Positions 37,961-48,310 of a stretch of 64,000 nucleotides of DNA are shown here, one piece after another. How positions within the stretch are numbered: the stretch's first letter is position 1; each line of letters starts with the position of its first letter. The position numbers and the translations under genes are program-made. Location of the stretch: positions 1,364,001-1,428,000 of the forward strand of contig NZ_AFEJ02000001.1 in assembly GCF_000238775.2 (NCBI RefSeq). Reading direction: 5' to 3'. This stretch comes from Acaryochloris sp. CCMEE 5410 (lineage in GTDB: Bacteria > Cyanobacteriota > Cyanobacteriia > Thermosynechococcales > Thermosynechococcaceae). The notes under the pieces are model-generated. The model was not told the DNA's origin. It saw only the letters and a list, made by a program, of their open reading frames with translations, and ran no database searches.

Positions 37961-39151
37961 TTAGTTATTCTTGCTTAGTTGAGCGGGTAGAGGTCCAGGT
38001 TTAACGGCAATGGTTTGCTCCTTGCCATTGCGCGTAATGCCTAACTTCAAGGAGTTGCCCAAGGATGTGGCATCGACCTTCTGCTGAACTTGGCTAGCCT
38101 TACTAATGGATTGGCCATCAATTTCACGAATAATGTCCCCAGGACGCAAGCCCGCCGTTGCTGCTGGAGACTTAGGAATCACTTCAAAGATTAAGACACC
38201 TTTCTCGTCTTTGACTTGAAAATCCACGTCTGGACTGCTGTTAATGCGCTCTTTTAGTTCAGGGGTCAAACCAGCCATCCGAATACCCAGGAAGGGATGA
38301 TCGACTTTACCTTTGGCTATCAGTTGATCGGCAATTCGCTGGGCTGTTTTGATGGGAATGGCAAATCCGAGGCCCTGAGCCCCGCCAATAATGGCGGTGT
38401 TCATGCCAATGACTTCGCCAGCCTGGTTAAGCAAGGGTCCCCCTGAATTACCCGGATTAATGGCCGCGTCCGTTTGAATAAAGCCAACCCGCTTATCTGG
38501 AACACCCACATCATTGCTGGTACGCCCCGTTGCGCTGATAATGCCGGCGGTCACGGTGTTATCTAATCCGAGGGGGTTACCAATGGCGATCGCCCATTCA
38601 CCCGGCTGCAGCTCATCCGACTTGCCCATTTTTACCGCGGGCAGATCTTTGGCTTTAATTTTAATGACTGCAACATCCGTCAAGGAATCTTCTCCCATCA
38701 CGGTGCCTTCAAAGCTACGGCCATCTTTGAGAACGACTGTAACTTTATCCGCCCCGTTCACCACGTGGGCATTGGTGAGGACCAAGCCATCATCACTGAT
38801 GATAAATCCAGACCCTGTTCCCCGTTGAACCCGTGTGCGAGGTTGTTGACTAGGAATATCTCGACCAAAGAATTCACGGAAGAAGGGATCGTCAAAAAGC
38901 CTTGATCGACGACGGCTCACAGTGCGAGCAGAGTCAATCCGGACTACAGCTGGTCCCACCTTTTCCACCGCACGGGCGATAAAGTTGGTATCCGTTTGCC
39001 CCGGGAGTGGCTTCGGCAATTGGGCAACGCTCGGTTGAGGTAAAAGACTGTTACTCGGAATAACCTGTGTTCCCAGGAGCGTACCTAAGGAACCGACTAG
39101 TAATAAAGATAGATAGGTCGCGGACCTTTGGACTGAAAATTTCGCTGGCAT
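37961..39151 (-). CDS. HtrA/DegP-family serine protease with PDZ domain
   Basis: A 396-residue protease, probably periplasmic or in the thylakoid lumen, that degrades damaged proteins. A hydrophobic N-terminal signal or anchor ([16 protein letters not shown]) is followed by a trypsin-like domain with the triad His in LTNAHVV, Asp in [11 protein letters not shown] and Ser in [11 protein letters not shown]. One PDZ domain occupies the last 100 residues ([20 protein letters not shown]). This is one of the HhoA/HhoB/HtrA group of cyanobacteria; I cannot say which. It diverges from recQ. Confidence 0.94.
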   Translation of the reverse strand: MPAKFSVQRSATYLSLLLVGSLGTLLGTQVIPSNSLLPQPSVAQLPKPLPGQTDTNFIARAVEKVGPAVVRIDSARTVSRRRSRLFDDPFFREFFGRDIPSQQPRTRVQRGTGSGFIISDDGLVLTNAHVVNGADKVTVVLKDGRSFEGTVMGEDSLTDVAVIKIKAKDLPAVKMGKSDELQPGEWAIAIGNPLGLDNTVTAGIISATGRTSNDVGVPDKRVGFIQTDAAINPGNSGGPLLNQAGEVIGMNTAIIGGAQGLGFAIPIKTAQRIADQLIAKGKVDHPFLGIRMAGLTPELKERINSSPDVDFQVKDEKGVLIFEVIPKSPAATAGLRPGDIIREIDGQSISKASQVQQKVDATSLGNSLKLGITRNGKEQTIAVKPGPLPAQLSKNN

Positions 39152-39324
39152 ATCGAACGATAACTAAAGGACTATGGGATAGCAGTGACTTAAGGGAACA
39201 GAATGGATCGGGTGGGGAATAAAAACTTAGCCTTTAAGGGAGAGAGTGCTCCGGTTGAACAGGCTTACCTTGGCAATGACATTAGCTTCTTGGACTTTGT
39301 TACTTCTAAGAATGTTTCCTGAAG

Positions 39325-40791
39325 ATGAGGCTTGACCATTCACAGGCTTGGGATAAAGCCATTGCTGGGCTACAGAAGTTTTGGGGATACAGCGAGTTTC
39401 GCCCTTTACAGGGAGAGGCCGTCACCAGTTTACTGAGACACCAAGATGCCTTGGTGATGCTGCCAACTGGCTCGGGTAAATCAGTCTGCTTTCAGCTTCC
39501 AGCACTGTTACAGTCTGGCCTAACGATTGTGATCTCTCCTTTGATTGCTCTGATGGAGGATCAAGTGCAAGCACTCCAGGCAAAAAAGCTACCTGCTGGG
39601 ATGATCCACAGCCAGCTCTCTTCTCAGAAACGTCGGCAGACATTGCGACAAATAGAACAGCAGCAATTACGCCTATTATATCTATCTCCCGAATCCTTGT
39701 TGAGCCCACCCATTTGGCAGCGGTTAGGGGATCCGCACTTGCAGATTCGATGTTTAATTGTGGATGAAGCCCACTGCATTGAGCAATGGGGGAGCAGTTT
39801 TCGCCCCGTCTATCGCCGCTTAGGGGCGATTCGGGATGCACTATTGCCAACGAACGCTGCCTCACCCATTACCGTGGCGGCCTATACAGCGACCGCTAAA
39901 CCCTCAACGCAATCCACGATTCAGGCCGTACTTCAACTGCATCAGCCTCAGGTTCTAAGCTGTAGTCCCTATCGGCAGAATCTAGATTTGACGGTTGAAG
40001 TGGCCTGGACCCCCACCTGTCGTCGACAAAAGCTTTTGAGATTTATTGGCCGTCAGGCCCATTCGGCAGGACTGGTATATACCTCTAACCGACGATTATG
40101 TGAGAGTTTAGCCGCTTGGTTCTGTCAGCAACATCAACCCACGGTGGCCTACCATGCAGGCCTCAGTGCGCCTGAACGTCGCTGCATCGAAGCCCAGTGG
40201 CTTCAGGGGGAACTGCCGTTTGTGATTTGTACGAGTGCATTTGGCATGGGAATTGATAAACCTGATGTCCGGTGGATCGCGCATTATCATCCCCCTTTGA
40301 GCTTAAGTGCTTATCTACAAGAAATCGGTCGGGCTGGTCGAGACAACTTGCGATCGCAAACCCTGCTGCTAGCTAGTGAACCCACCGGTTGGCTGGATCC
40401 TCAAGATCGGCAAATGCGACAATATTTCCTCAAACAGTTGAAGGGACAACAAGAATCCGCCCAGCGGTTGGTCCATCAACTTCCCCGCCAAGGTCATATT
40501 GACACCATCACAAAAGCCTTCCCAGGGGCCGACCTCGCCCTAGCCCTCCTACATCAATCAGGCCTTCTCGTCTGGGAGGATCCATTTCACTTTCGAATTG
40601 TGGCTGCTCAGGGGTTCATTCCTCCCCCCATTCCCACCAAGCTGGATATCACGGATTATCTCTACACCCGCCAATGCCGTTGGCAATTCATCTTGCAACA
40701 GTTTGGTTTTGACCAAGAAGCGTATCACTTTCGATGCGGCCATTGTGATCGCTGCTGTTCCCGCACATCCAAGTCCAGATCCTTCCATTAA
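39325..40791 (+). CDS. recQ: RecQ-family ATP-dependent DNA helicase (short form)
   Basis: A 488-residue superfamily 2 helicase acting 3' to 5' in recombination and fork repair. The motifs are complete: ALVMLPTGSGKSVCFQLPA (I), VDEAHCIEQWGSSFRPVY (II, DEAH, with the aromatic-rich loop), TATAK (III), YTSNRRLCE (IV), VICTSAFGMGIDKPDVR (V) and QEIGRAGRD (VI). The zinc site is suggested by the C-terminal CGHCDRCC. The HRDC domain is absent and the RQC winged helix is short, as in many cyanobacterial RecQ proteins. Confidence 0.92.
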   Translation: MRLDHSQAWDKAIAGLQKFWGYSEFRPLQGEAVTSLLRHQDALVMLPTGSGKSVCFQLPALLQSGLTIVISPLIALMEDQVQALQAKKLPAGMIHSQLSSQKRRQTLRQIEQQQLRLLYLSPESLLSPPIWQRLGDPHLQIRCLIVDEAHCIEQWGSSFRPVYRRLGAIRDALLPTNAASPITVAAYTATAKPSTQSTIQAVLQLHQPQVLSCSPYRQNLDLTVEVAWTPTCRRQKLLRFIGRQAHSAGLVYTSNRRLCESLAAWFCQQHQPTVAYHAGLSAPERRCIEAQWLQGELPFVICTSAFGMGIDKPDVRWIAHYHPPLSLSAYLQEIGRAGRDNLRSQTLLLASEPTGWLDPQDRQMRQYFLKQLKGQQESAQRLVHQLPRQGHIDTITKAFPGADLALALLHQSGLLVWEDPFHFRIVAAQGFIPPPIPTKLDITDYLYTRQCRWQFILQQFGFDQEAYHFRCGHCDRCCSRTSKSRSFH

Positions 40792-40944
40792 GCCCCTCAT
40801 AAAGGGCCAAGGCGTTGGCTGTAATTCCCTCCAAGAAGGAAAAGTGTGGGTCTAGCCCATCTGCCTAATATTCAGGGTTAAGAGAGGTTGTCTGGTCCCA
40901 GCCAGCATGATTTGATAGGGATGATCTAAGTTAAGTGTGTACCC

Positions 40945-41163
40945 ATGCCTCTTCTTATTCGAGTCCTTGAATCCATTGGTTGGACCTTCTTAAGTGTCGT
41001 GCTGTTCTATGTGGGATTAAGACTGTATGACATTTTAGACCCGATTGATCACCGCGCCGAAATCCGCAAAGGCAACCTAGCCTCCGGCATTTTGCAGGCT
41101 GCCATTGTGATTGCCCTTGCAGCCATCGTCATTGCCGTTATCTTGACCCCAGATATCTCCTAA
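40945..41163 (+). CDS. DUF350-type small membrane protein
   Basis: A 72-residue protein with two membrane helices (GWTFLSVVLFYVGLRLYDIL and ILQAAIVIALAAIVIAVIL) separated by the charged segment DHRAEIRKGNLASG. That layout, including the R-K-G-N-L-A motif, is typical of DUF350 proteins, which normally have four helices; this is a half-length, two-helix form. Function is unknown. It converges with the ArsC-type gene, three bases apart. Confidence 0.75.
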   Translation: MPLLIRVLESIGWTFLSVVLFYVGLRLYDILDPIDHRAEIRKGNLASGILQAAIVIALAAIVIAVILTPDIS

Positions 41164-41165
41164 CA

Positions 41166-41522
41166 TTAGAGACTCAAGCGCTCCTTGAGTACCTCATCGG
41201 AAGCCCGGAACCCAACCAAAACAGGGGCGCCATCTTTCAGAATTAAGGGACGCTTCAGGAGCATGGCATCTTCAGCAAATGCGGCAATCCACTGGTCTTC
41301 GCTCCAGGTTTTCTTTTGTTCTCCTAACGCCCGATAGGCTCCACCGGACGTATTCCGCATGGGCTTAGAGCCAAACGTATCGACCCAAGCAGAAATTTGT
41401 TGAATGCTGGGGGGTTCTTCCTTCGTATTAATAAACTCAAACTCTAGCTGATTCTCTTGCAGCCATTTCAATGCCTTCTTGCAGGTGCCGCAAGTGGGGA
41501 TGCCATAGACCTGAATAGTCAT
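41166..41522 (-). CDS. ArsC/Spx/MgsR-family thioredoxin-fold protein
   Basis: A 118-residue thioredoxin-fold protein. The N-terminus VYGIPTCGTCKKALKWLQEN carries a C-x-x-C motif, and later segments (SGGAYRALGEQ, LLKRPLILKDGAPVLVGF) are those of the ArsC/YffB/Spx group. Arsenate reductases of this family use the first cysteine; Spx proteins bind RNA polymerase. The sequence alone does not separate the two; no arsenic-resistance gene is adjacent, so a redox-stress role is more likely. Confidence 0.88.
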   Translation of the reverse strand: MTIQVYGIPTCGTCKKALKWLQENQLEFEFINTKEEPPSIQQISAWVDTFGSKPMRNTSGGAYRALGEQKKTWSEDQWIAAFAEDAMLLKRPLILKDGAPVLVGFRASDEVLKERLSL

Positions 41523-42109
41523 GTATTGGTGATTACTAAGTCAACGAAATTATGGAACGAATTTAAACGAGTATTATTTATTTGTACATCCCGACTTTCC
41601 ATAAACTTCATTAGTTTATGAAACTTTGGGAATAAATCTAGGACGCTATCAAGATTAAACGCGAAATTTTTTATCTATCAAAGGCAGAAGCTGATCCATT
41701 GCCGTAGCAGCTTGAAAGTAGTATCCCTGATAGTGAGAACATCCTAATCTTTGCAGGCAGTGCAACTGAGACGAGGACTCAATCCCCTCAGCTACACAGG
41801 TTACCCCTAAGCTATTCGCGATCGTCAGAATACCTTTCATGATGCCTTCCTTGGCTGGATCATTGTCAATATCACTGACAAAAGTGCGGTCTATCTTAAG
41901 GGTATCGAAGGATAAATTCAATAAGTAAGCCAAGGACGAGAAACCTGTTCCAAAATCATCGATGGCAATTCGAACTCCCTCATTTTTTAGGGCAGTCAAC
42001 AATTGACTTGGGACTTCCCCTGGATGTAGAAACACACTTTCTGTAATTTCTAGTTCTAATGCAGAGCCGGGTAGTTTGGCGGCGGCTAAGGCTCTCCGGC
42101 ACTGGTCTA

Positions 42110-42845
42110 CTAACAGGGCACATACCTAAACCCTTTATTGGTGAGGAGTTCTAGTGTGCTCAACGGACGAGAACAAAATCCCATCTCCATTGCTGGTGTG
42201 GTCTGCTTACTGAGCCCCCAATGGGGTCTAACCCAGTTATGAATCAGGCGTTGTACATCTAGCACTCGCTGTAACCCCGACCGCTTCTTAGCGTAGAGAT
42301 TCTGCCGTCTTCGATAAGCACTACATCGTCTCCTCAAGGCAGCATTGTGAGCCTCATTATGATTGGCATGGACCTCAGACCCTAGACTGATAGCGGTAAA
42401 GGGATGCTCTGCTTTCACCCACTCTACTCGCCGATTCCCCTGAGACCCTTTAACTTTCATCGCGACTTCTAACCCCTCTCGCCAAACCTTGCGATGCCCA
42501 TAGTCAGGATGACACTCCTCACCATTGAGATAGACATTGGCGAGCTTCCAAAGTTCTTGTCCATAACGCCTCTCACCATCGGTAAACCATCGAATCCCAT
42601 CACAGGCTTTGACCCACTCCCAAGCTGAGTAAACGCCATTTGCAAAAAGTTGTGCATCCTTGAGGCCAGCTTGTGCTGTCAACCAATAGCGGCTTTCGCG
42701 TTCAAGGAAATGGATGGTCCAGCCCTGGGATTGGCTGGGGGGAAGATTTTGCCTACACGCGTGTAAACTTCATCCCCTTCTACCGTCACATCAGAGGCTG
42801 CTGGTGCGGGAGGTGACCAGTTCTGTGCTTGGTCTGCTAGGCGTT
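42110..42845 (-). pseudogene. IS1-type InsB transposase, frameshifted
   Basis: Translation in the frame -1 to InsA reads LADQAQNWSPPAPAASDVTV then EGDEVYTRVG, with the catalytic region beginning. Near 42748-42752 an A-run is one base short (AAAA where five would keep the frame), and the rest (SQSQGWTIHFLERESRYWL; DGERRYGQELWKLANVYLN; AISLGSEVHANHNEAHNAAL) lies in a third frame ending inside the terminal repeat. The IS1-type DDE core is otherwise complete. The lesion is in addition to the expected InsA/InsB shift, so the enzyme is inactive unless two shifts occur. Confidence 0.8.
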
Positions 42846-43103
42846 TTCCCAACGCATAATGGTGGTATGAGATTTACCGAAAGTTCGACCTGCAGCACGA
42901 ATACCCATCCCTTCGGTGCGAGCTTTGATGGCATAGCTCACTACTGAACTAGCGGTGCGTAAGCGAGCCATTGGGGTACCCGTGCGTTCGTTGAAACGCC
43001 GATTGCAATCCTTACACTGATATCGCTGGACTAATGTCCCATCTTGCAGGCTATCAAAGCCGCGCTTTAGGATCTTCTCGCTTAGACAATATGGGCATTC
43101 CAT
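42837..43103 (-). CDS. IS1-type InsA protein
   Basis: An 88-residue protein with an N-terminal zinc ribbon (C-P-Y-C near residue 3 and C-K-D-C near residue 30, YQCKDCNRRFNERTG) and a helix-turn-helix (IRAAGRTFGKSHTTIMRWE). This is the DNA-binding InsA partner of IS1 elements. The frame ends at a TAG just after TGGGAAAACGCC, and the InsB frame continues one base back from that A-run, so a programmed -1 shift would make the fusion transposase. Confidence 0.85.
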   Translation of the reverse strand: MECPYCLSEKILKRGFDSLQDGTLVQRYQCKDCNRRFNERTGTPMARLRTASSVVSYAIKARTEGMGIRAAGRTFGKSHTTIMRWENA

Positions 43104-44960
43104 TGATCTACATTAGGTTGCGTCGGAAGCATTATAGCTAGATCCTGCTAACAGACCAGTGCCGGCTCTCCTCACCCGCTTAGCTAACGTACAGGGCGCT
43201 AAAAATTCCTGAGCAGAGATATTCACCGCCACGTAGAGATGGGGATAGGCACTGTTAAGGGGAGCAAGGATGGCTAGGCTATGGTCCAGAACCCAATCCG
43301 TGAGGGCAGCAATCAGGTGACTTTCTTCAGCAATGGGAATAAAGGTCGAGGGGGGAACAATACCTAAGGTTGGATGATGCCATCGGACTAATGCTTCTAA
43401 ACCCAAAATTTGCCCTTCAGGTCCGACCTGGGGTTGAAACACTAGGTGTAGTTCATCCTTCTCAATAGCAGTCCTTAAAGCATGCTCAATGGCCAACTTG
43501 CGCTGTAGGGTTGCAGAGAGCTGAGCACTATAGAACTGATAATTATTGCGCCCTTGCGCCTTCGCCCGATACATGGCCAGGTCTGCCTGCTTCATAAGTT
43601 CACTGGAGGTTTTTCCTTGAGCTGGATAAAGGCTAATGCCAATACTGCCACCAATAAAGATATCGTGGTTTTGAACTTGAAACGGGGTTCGTAATTGCTG
43701 AAGAATGGTCTGAGCCATTTTGGCCGCTGCATCTGGGGATGTGGCCTGGGGAAGTAAGACCACAAATTCATCTCCGCCCAGGCGAGCCACGGTATCGGAT
43801 GAAGTCACAGCCCCCTGGAGCCGATGAGCCACTTGACAGAGCAATTCATTCCCAATCGCATGACTCAAGCTGTCATTCACCTTTTTAAAGCCATCTAGAT
43901 CGATGAAGAGCATGGCAAAGGGCGTGGGTTGAACCGCCGTCTTAGCAATGAGGGCTTCTAAGGTATGGCGAAATAAGGTGTGATTGGGAAGAGCTGTCAA
44001 GGCATCATGATGGGCCATAAAGTGAAGCTGATCCGTGAGGGAACGCACCTTGGAAATATCTTCACAGGCCAACAAAAGTTGAGGAATTCCTCGATGGTCA
44101 TGGACTCTACGGGCATTTTGACGAGCCCAGATCAGGGTGCCATCAGCTTGGAACATTTGCGCTTCGCGGCTATGAATCTCGCCAATTTCTAAGTTAGAGA
44201 GGGTTTGTAAGTAAGTCTGAATTTCTGCAGTCTGGTCATCCGGGTGGAGGATACTAAACGGGGAACCAATCAGGTGATCCACTAAATATCCCAGTTGACT
44301 CGCCCCAAAATGGCTGACATGGTGAATCAAGCCCTGTGAATCAAGGGCCAGCAGCAGTAGAGGACTGCCGTCGATAAAGAGGCGTACTTGCTCTTCACTA
44401 TCTCGAAGAACGGCGGCGGCTTGATCTTGTAAGCGAATACGCTCAAAGGTTGAGCCCATTAGTTCGGCCAAGGTCGTTAGAATTGACAGTAGCTGATTGC
44501 CATCTTTGATCCGTTTGGACGAGGCAGCATTGAGAATACCCGTAATCTCACCCATTACATGAACAGGAACGCTCCAGCCACAGTGCAATCCTGCTTCCAT
44601 AAGCATGGCATGTTCGATAAAATCGCTTTCACCCAACTGAGCAAAGAAATAGGGTTGGCCTAGCTCATAAATAAACCCCAAGCCTGATTTCTCTTTGGGT
44701 AAAACAATGTCCGTGGGTAAATAGGCATCTCCAGTAAATCGAAAAATGCGAAATCCCTTTAATTCTGGGGCCGGTTCAGCATAGCTAACGCGATCCACCG
44801 GAATAATTTGTTTGATGGCCTTTGCGATCGCATCAAAGACTTCCTCATCAGAAATGGCGGCGGATAGTGGCTTTGTTCAGAAATGGCCCAAAATGGGTAA
44901 CACTCGCACGACAAACCAGGCCATCTCCAGAAATGACCAGTCCAGAATTTATTCCTTTTG

Positions 44961-46435
44961 CTAAGCCCTTTTGAAGAGTTTGAATCCTAGCAGCTCTAGC
45001 CAGTGAGGATGGCTCTGTCCTGTCATCACTTCTCTAGGACTTTTTCCCTTCCTATCTTCACAACCACTACTCATGAATTGTCGGTGATTGAGAAAGAATT
45101 GAAGCAGTCCTAAATAGGGTGTTCCAAGATGTTTGCGAAGCGTGAAATAATTGCGCAGCCTGGAGTTGAGATTCTCTACCAAAGAACTGGCTCTTGGTGT
45201 CTGTTTCATCGCATTTAGGATCGCTTCATGGAGTTGAAAGAACTTCCAACTCAGCCTCTGATGCAGATCGCCCCAGCTCCTCCAGTAGGCTTCGGAGGTA
45301 GCCTGTTTCCGGAAAAAGCGCACCATCTGTCTGACGAGAAACAGCGGTGTCTCGAATTGCTGGGCAATCTCAGCCAGCTTGCCATCAAATACCTTGGCAA
45401 AGGCCAACAGATCATCGCGTTGATTCTTTAATGCTTTGCGCAAGACTCGAATCTGCTTACCTCCTAGATGCTCACGCTGCTGAAATTCTGCAACGATAAA
45501 GTCATAGAGTTCCAGCCGTTCTGAATGACAGGGACCCGCGAGTTGGAGGACATCATGATTGAGCCACTCTATCAGGGTCTTAATGTCTCTGGCCAGTTGC
45601 ACCGATTGTTTCTCCTGGGTTCTCGCTTTTCCTAAACGGACACAGAGGGGATGCCATTGTCCTTGCTGCTTGGCCTCTGCCATCTTAGCTTCTAGCTCTT
45701 GGCGTCGAGATTTAGCGCCCATTGCTTTTCGATTGAGACTGTTAGCCAGGGTCTGACACTGATGCTGGATGTGGAATACATCCCCATGGCAAGGCTTGTC
45801 TCCAAAGGCTTCCTTCTGTCCAGCCCGCAAGCCTGAGCCAGCGTCAGCAATAGTGTGTGTCGGGTCGAGTCCTTGCTCTGCAGCATTGAGTAGGTGATAG
45901 CCCCAGGTATCCGCATCTCGATGTTCTGCGGCTTCCAGGAGATAGCAATAGGTGGAAGCAGCATCAATGCCGACTAAAACTGGTTTTGAGCCATGGAAGA
46001 TCTCATCGTGCAAACCCACCTCTATCGCAGATAGGTCTTGGGATTGATTGACCTTTATAGCGGATTGTGAGGCAACGGCAAGCCGGTTGTGGATCGTGCC
46101 GACACATGTTGGAAAATCAAAAGATCGCGCAGCAATTCGACGACACCGCGAAAAGAACTATGGCAGATTAGCACCAAGGCTAGAATCAGTTGGAACAACC
46201 AAGCTTTCGTGATGGGTAAATGGAAAAGCACATCATCGTCATTATTATTAGATGGCGAGAAAGCTGCTTCCAAAGCGTCATTTGCCTTGTTGGATTGTTG
46301 ATAGAGAAACTTGCGACTGACTTGGTGTTCTTTAGCGAGGTTGGTGACGGGTTCAGTCTTGGTCAAAACCTGAAGGGCTAACTCCTGGCGCTGGCATGGA
46401 GAAAGAGTAGAGGCGACACAGGAAGAGGAATTCAT
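44961..46435 (-). pseudogene. DDE transposase of an unassigned family, frameshifted
   Basis: Two frames on the minus strand make one transposase of about 490 residues. The first, from ATG 46435, has an N-terminal helix-turn-helix (VTNLAKEHQVSRKFLYQQ) and SSFRGVVELLRDLL; the second supplies DFPTCVGTIHNRLAVASQS, then VLVGIDAASTYCYLLEA, TIADAGSGLRAGQ, HGDVFHIQHQ and SSLVENLNSRLRNYFTLRK, a plausible D-D-E set. The frame must change near 46125, where a base appears to be missing. I do not recognise the IS family. I could not define terminal repeats or a target duplication; the element probably ends within about 90 bases left of 44961, where it removed the start of the GGDEF-EAL gene. Confidence 0.75.
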
Positions 46436-46832
46436 CTTTAGGATTTGTTGGGCAGAAGTTTACGACATTGAAAGAGTATCCCTGATCGCCATACCCGAGA
46501 TCTCAAAATGTCTTGATTTCATTCAACTGTGGACTAGATCTGTAACCCTGAAATGAACAGTGCCAAGCAAACTTGCAATGCGCAGTAGTTGTAGAATCAC
46601 TAGCCAGTAGTGAACGATATCTTTTACCTCACTCTTGGCCCCCGAAAATGGAGTCCCATCACTTCAAAGGTGGGATAGTGTCGCAAGTAGAGCAGGCACA
46701 GGCAAACCTCTTCTGCAGCCGATAATAGAGGTTCTCGTCCTCCTCCTTTGGCATTGACCCGGCTTTTTATGTCGTTCTATCTCAGCTTTTTGCTTGTTGT
46801 ACTTCAACTCGGCTTGTTTCAACAGTTGGGGG

Positions 46833-47998
46833 CAGGGTTGTTTTACGTTACTCCTAGAAAAAATAGGATGGTTCTACTGACCAACAGTAGAGAGACCGAT
46901 GAGCCATCTAATCGATACTTTGAAGCAAGTCCCGGATTTCCGCAGTGCCCATGGCCGTATTCATCCGTTATGGCTGCTGTTGCTATTGATGGTGATGGGC
47001 ATGCTTGCTGGATATCAAGGGTACCGTCCGTTAGAAACCTTTGTGAGCGATTATCGCCAGCCTTTAAGTGAGCTATTGGGGCTTGAGAGCCTCGAAGTTC
47101 CGTCTCACTGTACCTTTCGTCGAGTGATGAAGGGTCTTGACTTCCAAGCGTTGAGCCACCAATTTGAAGCATGGATGCTCTCGAAAGCCCAGACTCACTC
47201 TCCCGATAATTATGCAGCCTCCATTGATGGCAAACGGATTCGTCAGGGGCTGACAGATGCCAAGGGGAAGCAGCGTTTTGTAGGGTTGGTGAGTTTATTT
47301 GCGGTGGAAGCAGGCATCACCCTCAAGCTCGAAGCCCTCACTCAGGAGGATAATAGCGAAATCAAAGTCGTCCAGGCACTGTTGGAAACCCTTCAACTCG
47401 ATGGCTTGCTGATTACCATGGATGCCTTACACGCCCAAAAAAACACTTGAGAAGATTGTGGCCTCGGGTAACGACTATCTTGTGGCGGTCAAATCCAATC
47501 AGGGAAGACTTTACGACCACCTCCAGACTTACTTTGAGTGTCTTAAACCCATGGCTGAGCACATCCACTCCGCCCAAAGTAGAGGACGAGATGAACATCG
47601 GTGTATACAGGTTTATGAGCCTGTCGGCATAGCCCTACAAGAATGGGAGGCAATTCGCTCTGTACTTTGTGTCCAACGATGGGGTACTCGCAAAGGAAAG
47701 GAGTATCACAATACGGCCTATTACATCAGTTCAGCTGCCACCTCACCCCAGCATTGGCAATCTCTGGTCCGAGAACATTGGGGCATTGAAAATCGGTTGC
47801 ATTGGCCGAAGGATGTTGTTTTTGGCGAAGATGATTATCGACTCGAAGATGAACAAGCACTGCTCAATTGGTCAGTGCTTAGAACTATTGGGATTAATAT
47901 CCTGCGGCTAAACGACTATCAATCCCTCAAAACCGCGATGACTAAGCTGGCTAATCGGGTCGATATTATTTTTTCGCTGCTAACTTAAAACAGCCCTG
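46833..47998 (+). mobile_element. ISAs1-family insertion sequence with 10-bp target duplication
   Basis: A 1166-bp element. The 18-bp ends CAGGGTTGTTTTACGTTA (46833-46850) and, read inward from 47998, CAGGGCTGTTTTAAGTTA differ at two positions. The direct repeat CAGTTGGGGG flanks it at 46823-46832 and 47999-48008. CAGGG ends and 8-10 bp duplications are typical of ISAs1. It lies inside the IS5-type relic, making a nested pair, and is therefore the younger insertion. Confidence 0.92.
46899..47988 (+). pseudogene. ISAs1-family transposase with one frameshift
   Basis: The first frame, from ATG 46899, reads LKQVPDFRSAHGRIHPLW, then YRPLETFVSDYR and NYAASIDGKRIRQGLTD, up to ITMDALHAQK. The second resumes with TLEKIVASGNDYLVAVKSNQ, then HWGIENRLHWPKDVVFGEDD and NILRLNDYQ to TAA at 47988. 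The break is at an A-run of seven (47439-47445); six or nine A would keep the frame. These are the DDE motifs of H-repeat/ISAs1 transposases. Apart from this one lesion the gene is complete, so inactivation may be recent. Confidence 0.88.
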
Positions 47999-48099
47999 CA
48001 GTTGGGGGTACTCAATGTCCCAACACTTGCTTGCTGCGAGTGAATATGATCAAGGAGATTTTTAAACATTGGTAAAGTGGTAAAACTCCGTTCTACCAT

Positions 48100-48310
48100 C
48101 TTTATTTCTCCATCCTTTATATTTCGGACGGGTCTATTTAGAAACAATTGCTTTACCTCGGCAATCAGAAAGAATTGCAACCATCTATAAACTGAGTCCT
48201 GAAACCACCACGTATTTAGGCCATTCAAGTTTATTTTGGAAAGATGGCGTTTTCAGCCGCAAGCGCAGAAGCACCATTACGGGGGAACACAGTTGTCGAT
48301 AAACTAACCG
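48100..48310. other. Flank of the IS island with an orphan coding-like frame
   Basis: A plus-strand frame runs from the IS5-type relic to a TAA at about 48302, reading YFGRVYLETIALPRQSERI, then SPETTTYLGHSSLFWKDG. Its composition looks like coding sequence, but I do not recognise the family and it has no start. It ends just before the ATG of the next gene and may be the surviving 3' end of a gene destroyed by the IS5-type insertion. Confidence 0.35.

Larger units (their letters stand above)
42098..43163 (-). mobile_element. IS1-family insertion sequence with 8-bp target duplication
   Basis: A 1066-bp element with 20-bp terminal inverted repeats that differ at three positions: GGCACTGGTCTACTAACAGG at 42098-42117 against GGCACTGGTCTGTTAGCAGG read inward from 43163. 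The 8-bp duplication GGCTCTCC flanks it at 42090-42097 and 43164-43171. It carries an InsA-like zinc-finger protein and an InsB-like transposase on the minus strand, the two-gene plan of IS1. It is longer than classic IS1 (768 bp), as in some cyanobacterial and archaeal groups. The transposase is frameshifted, so the copy is probably dead. Confidence 0.9.
41655..44876 (-). pseudogene. GAF-PAS-GGDEF-EAL gene, 5'-truncated and split by an IS1-type element
   Basis: On the minus strand the readable part begins in a GAF domain (SDEEVFDAIAKAI near 44850; then VDRVSYAEPAPEL), continues with PAS, a GGDEF diguanylate-cyclase domain (ARLGGDEFVVLLPQ) and the start of an EAL phosphodiesterase domain (GLEALVRWHHPTLGIVPPST). 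At 43164 it is cut by the element 42098-43163, and the rest of EAL (LPGSALELEITESVF; AIDDFGTGFSSLAYLL) runs to 41655. Removing the element and one copy of GGAGAGCC joins KRVRRA to LAAAKLPG in frame. The N-terminal sensory part before 44876 is lost where another transposase gene begins. The product would have tuned cyclic-di-GMP; the locus is now broken. Confidence 0.9.
46561..48099 (-). pseudogene. IS5-type transposase remnant, interrupted by an ISAs1-type element
   Basis: On the minus strand a start near 48099 reads FKNLLDHIHSQQASVG; after the ISAs1-type element it continues as EYPQLLKQAELKYNKQKAEI, then VNAKGGGREPLLSAAEEV and YLRHYPTFEVMGLHF, followed in another frame by KSEVKDIVHYWLVILQLL. 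The GGGR-x-P-L-L-S and YPTFEVMG segments are the helix-turn-helix region of IS5-type transposases (HTH_Tnp_4-like). At least three frameshifts are present and the catalytic DDE half is missing, so this is an old N-terminal relic. With one target copy retained, codons on either side of the inserted element stay in frame. Confidence 0.7.

Noticed and set aside
47436-47452. A AAA AAC heptamer in the ISAs1 transposase as a -1 programmed frameshift site
   Set aside because: The downstream transposase code lies in the +1 frame relative to the first part, so a -1 slip would not join them; an A-run length change explains the break better.
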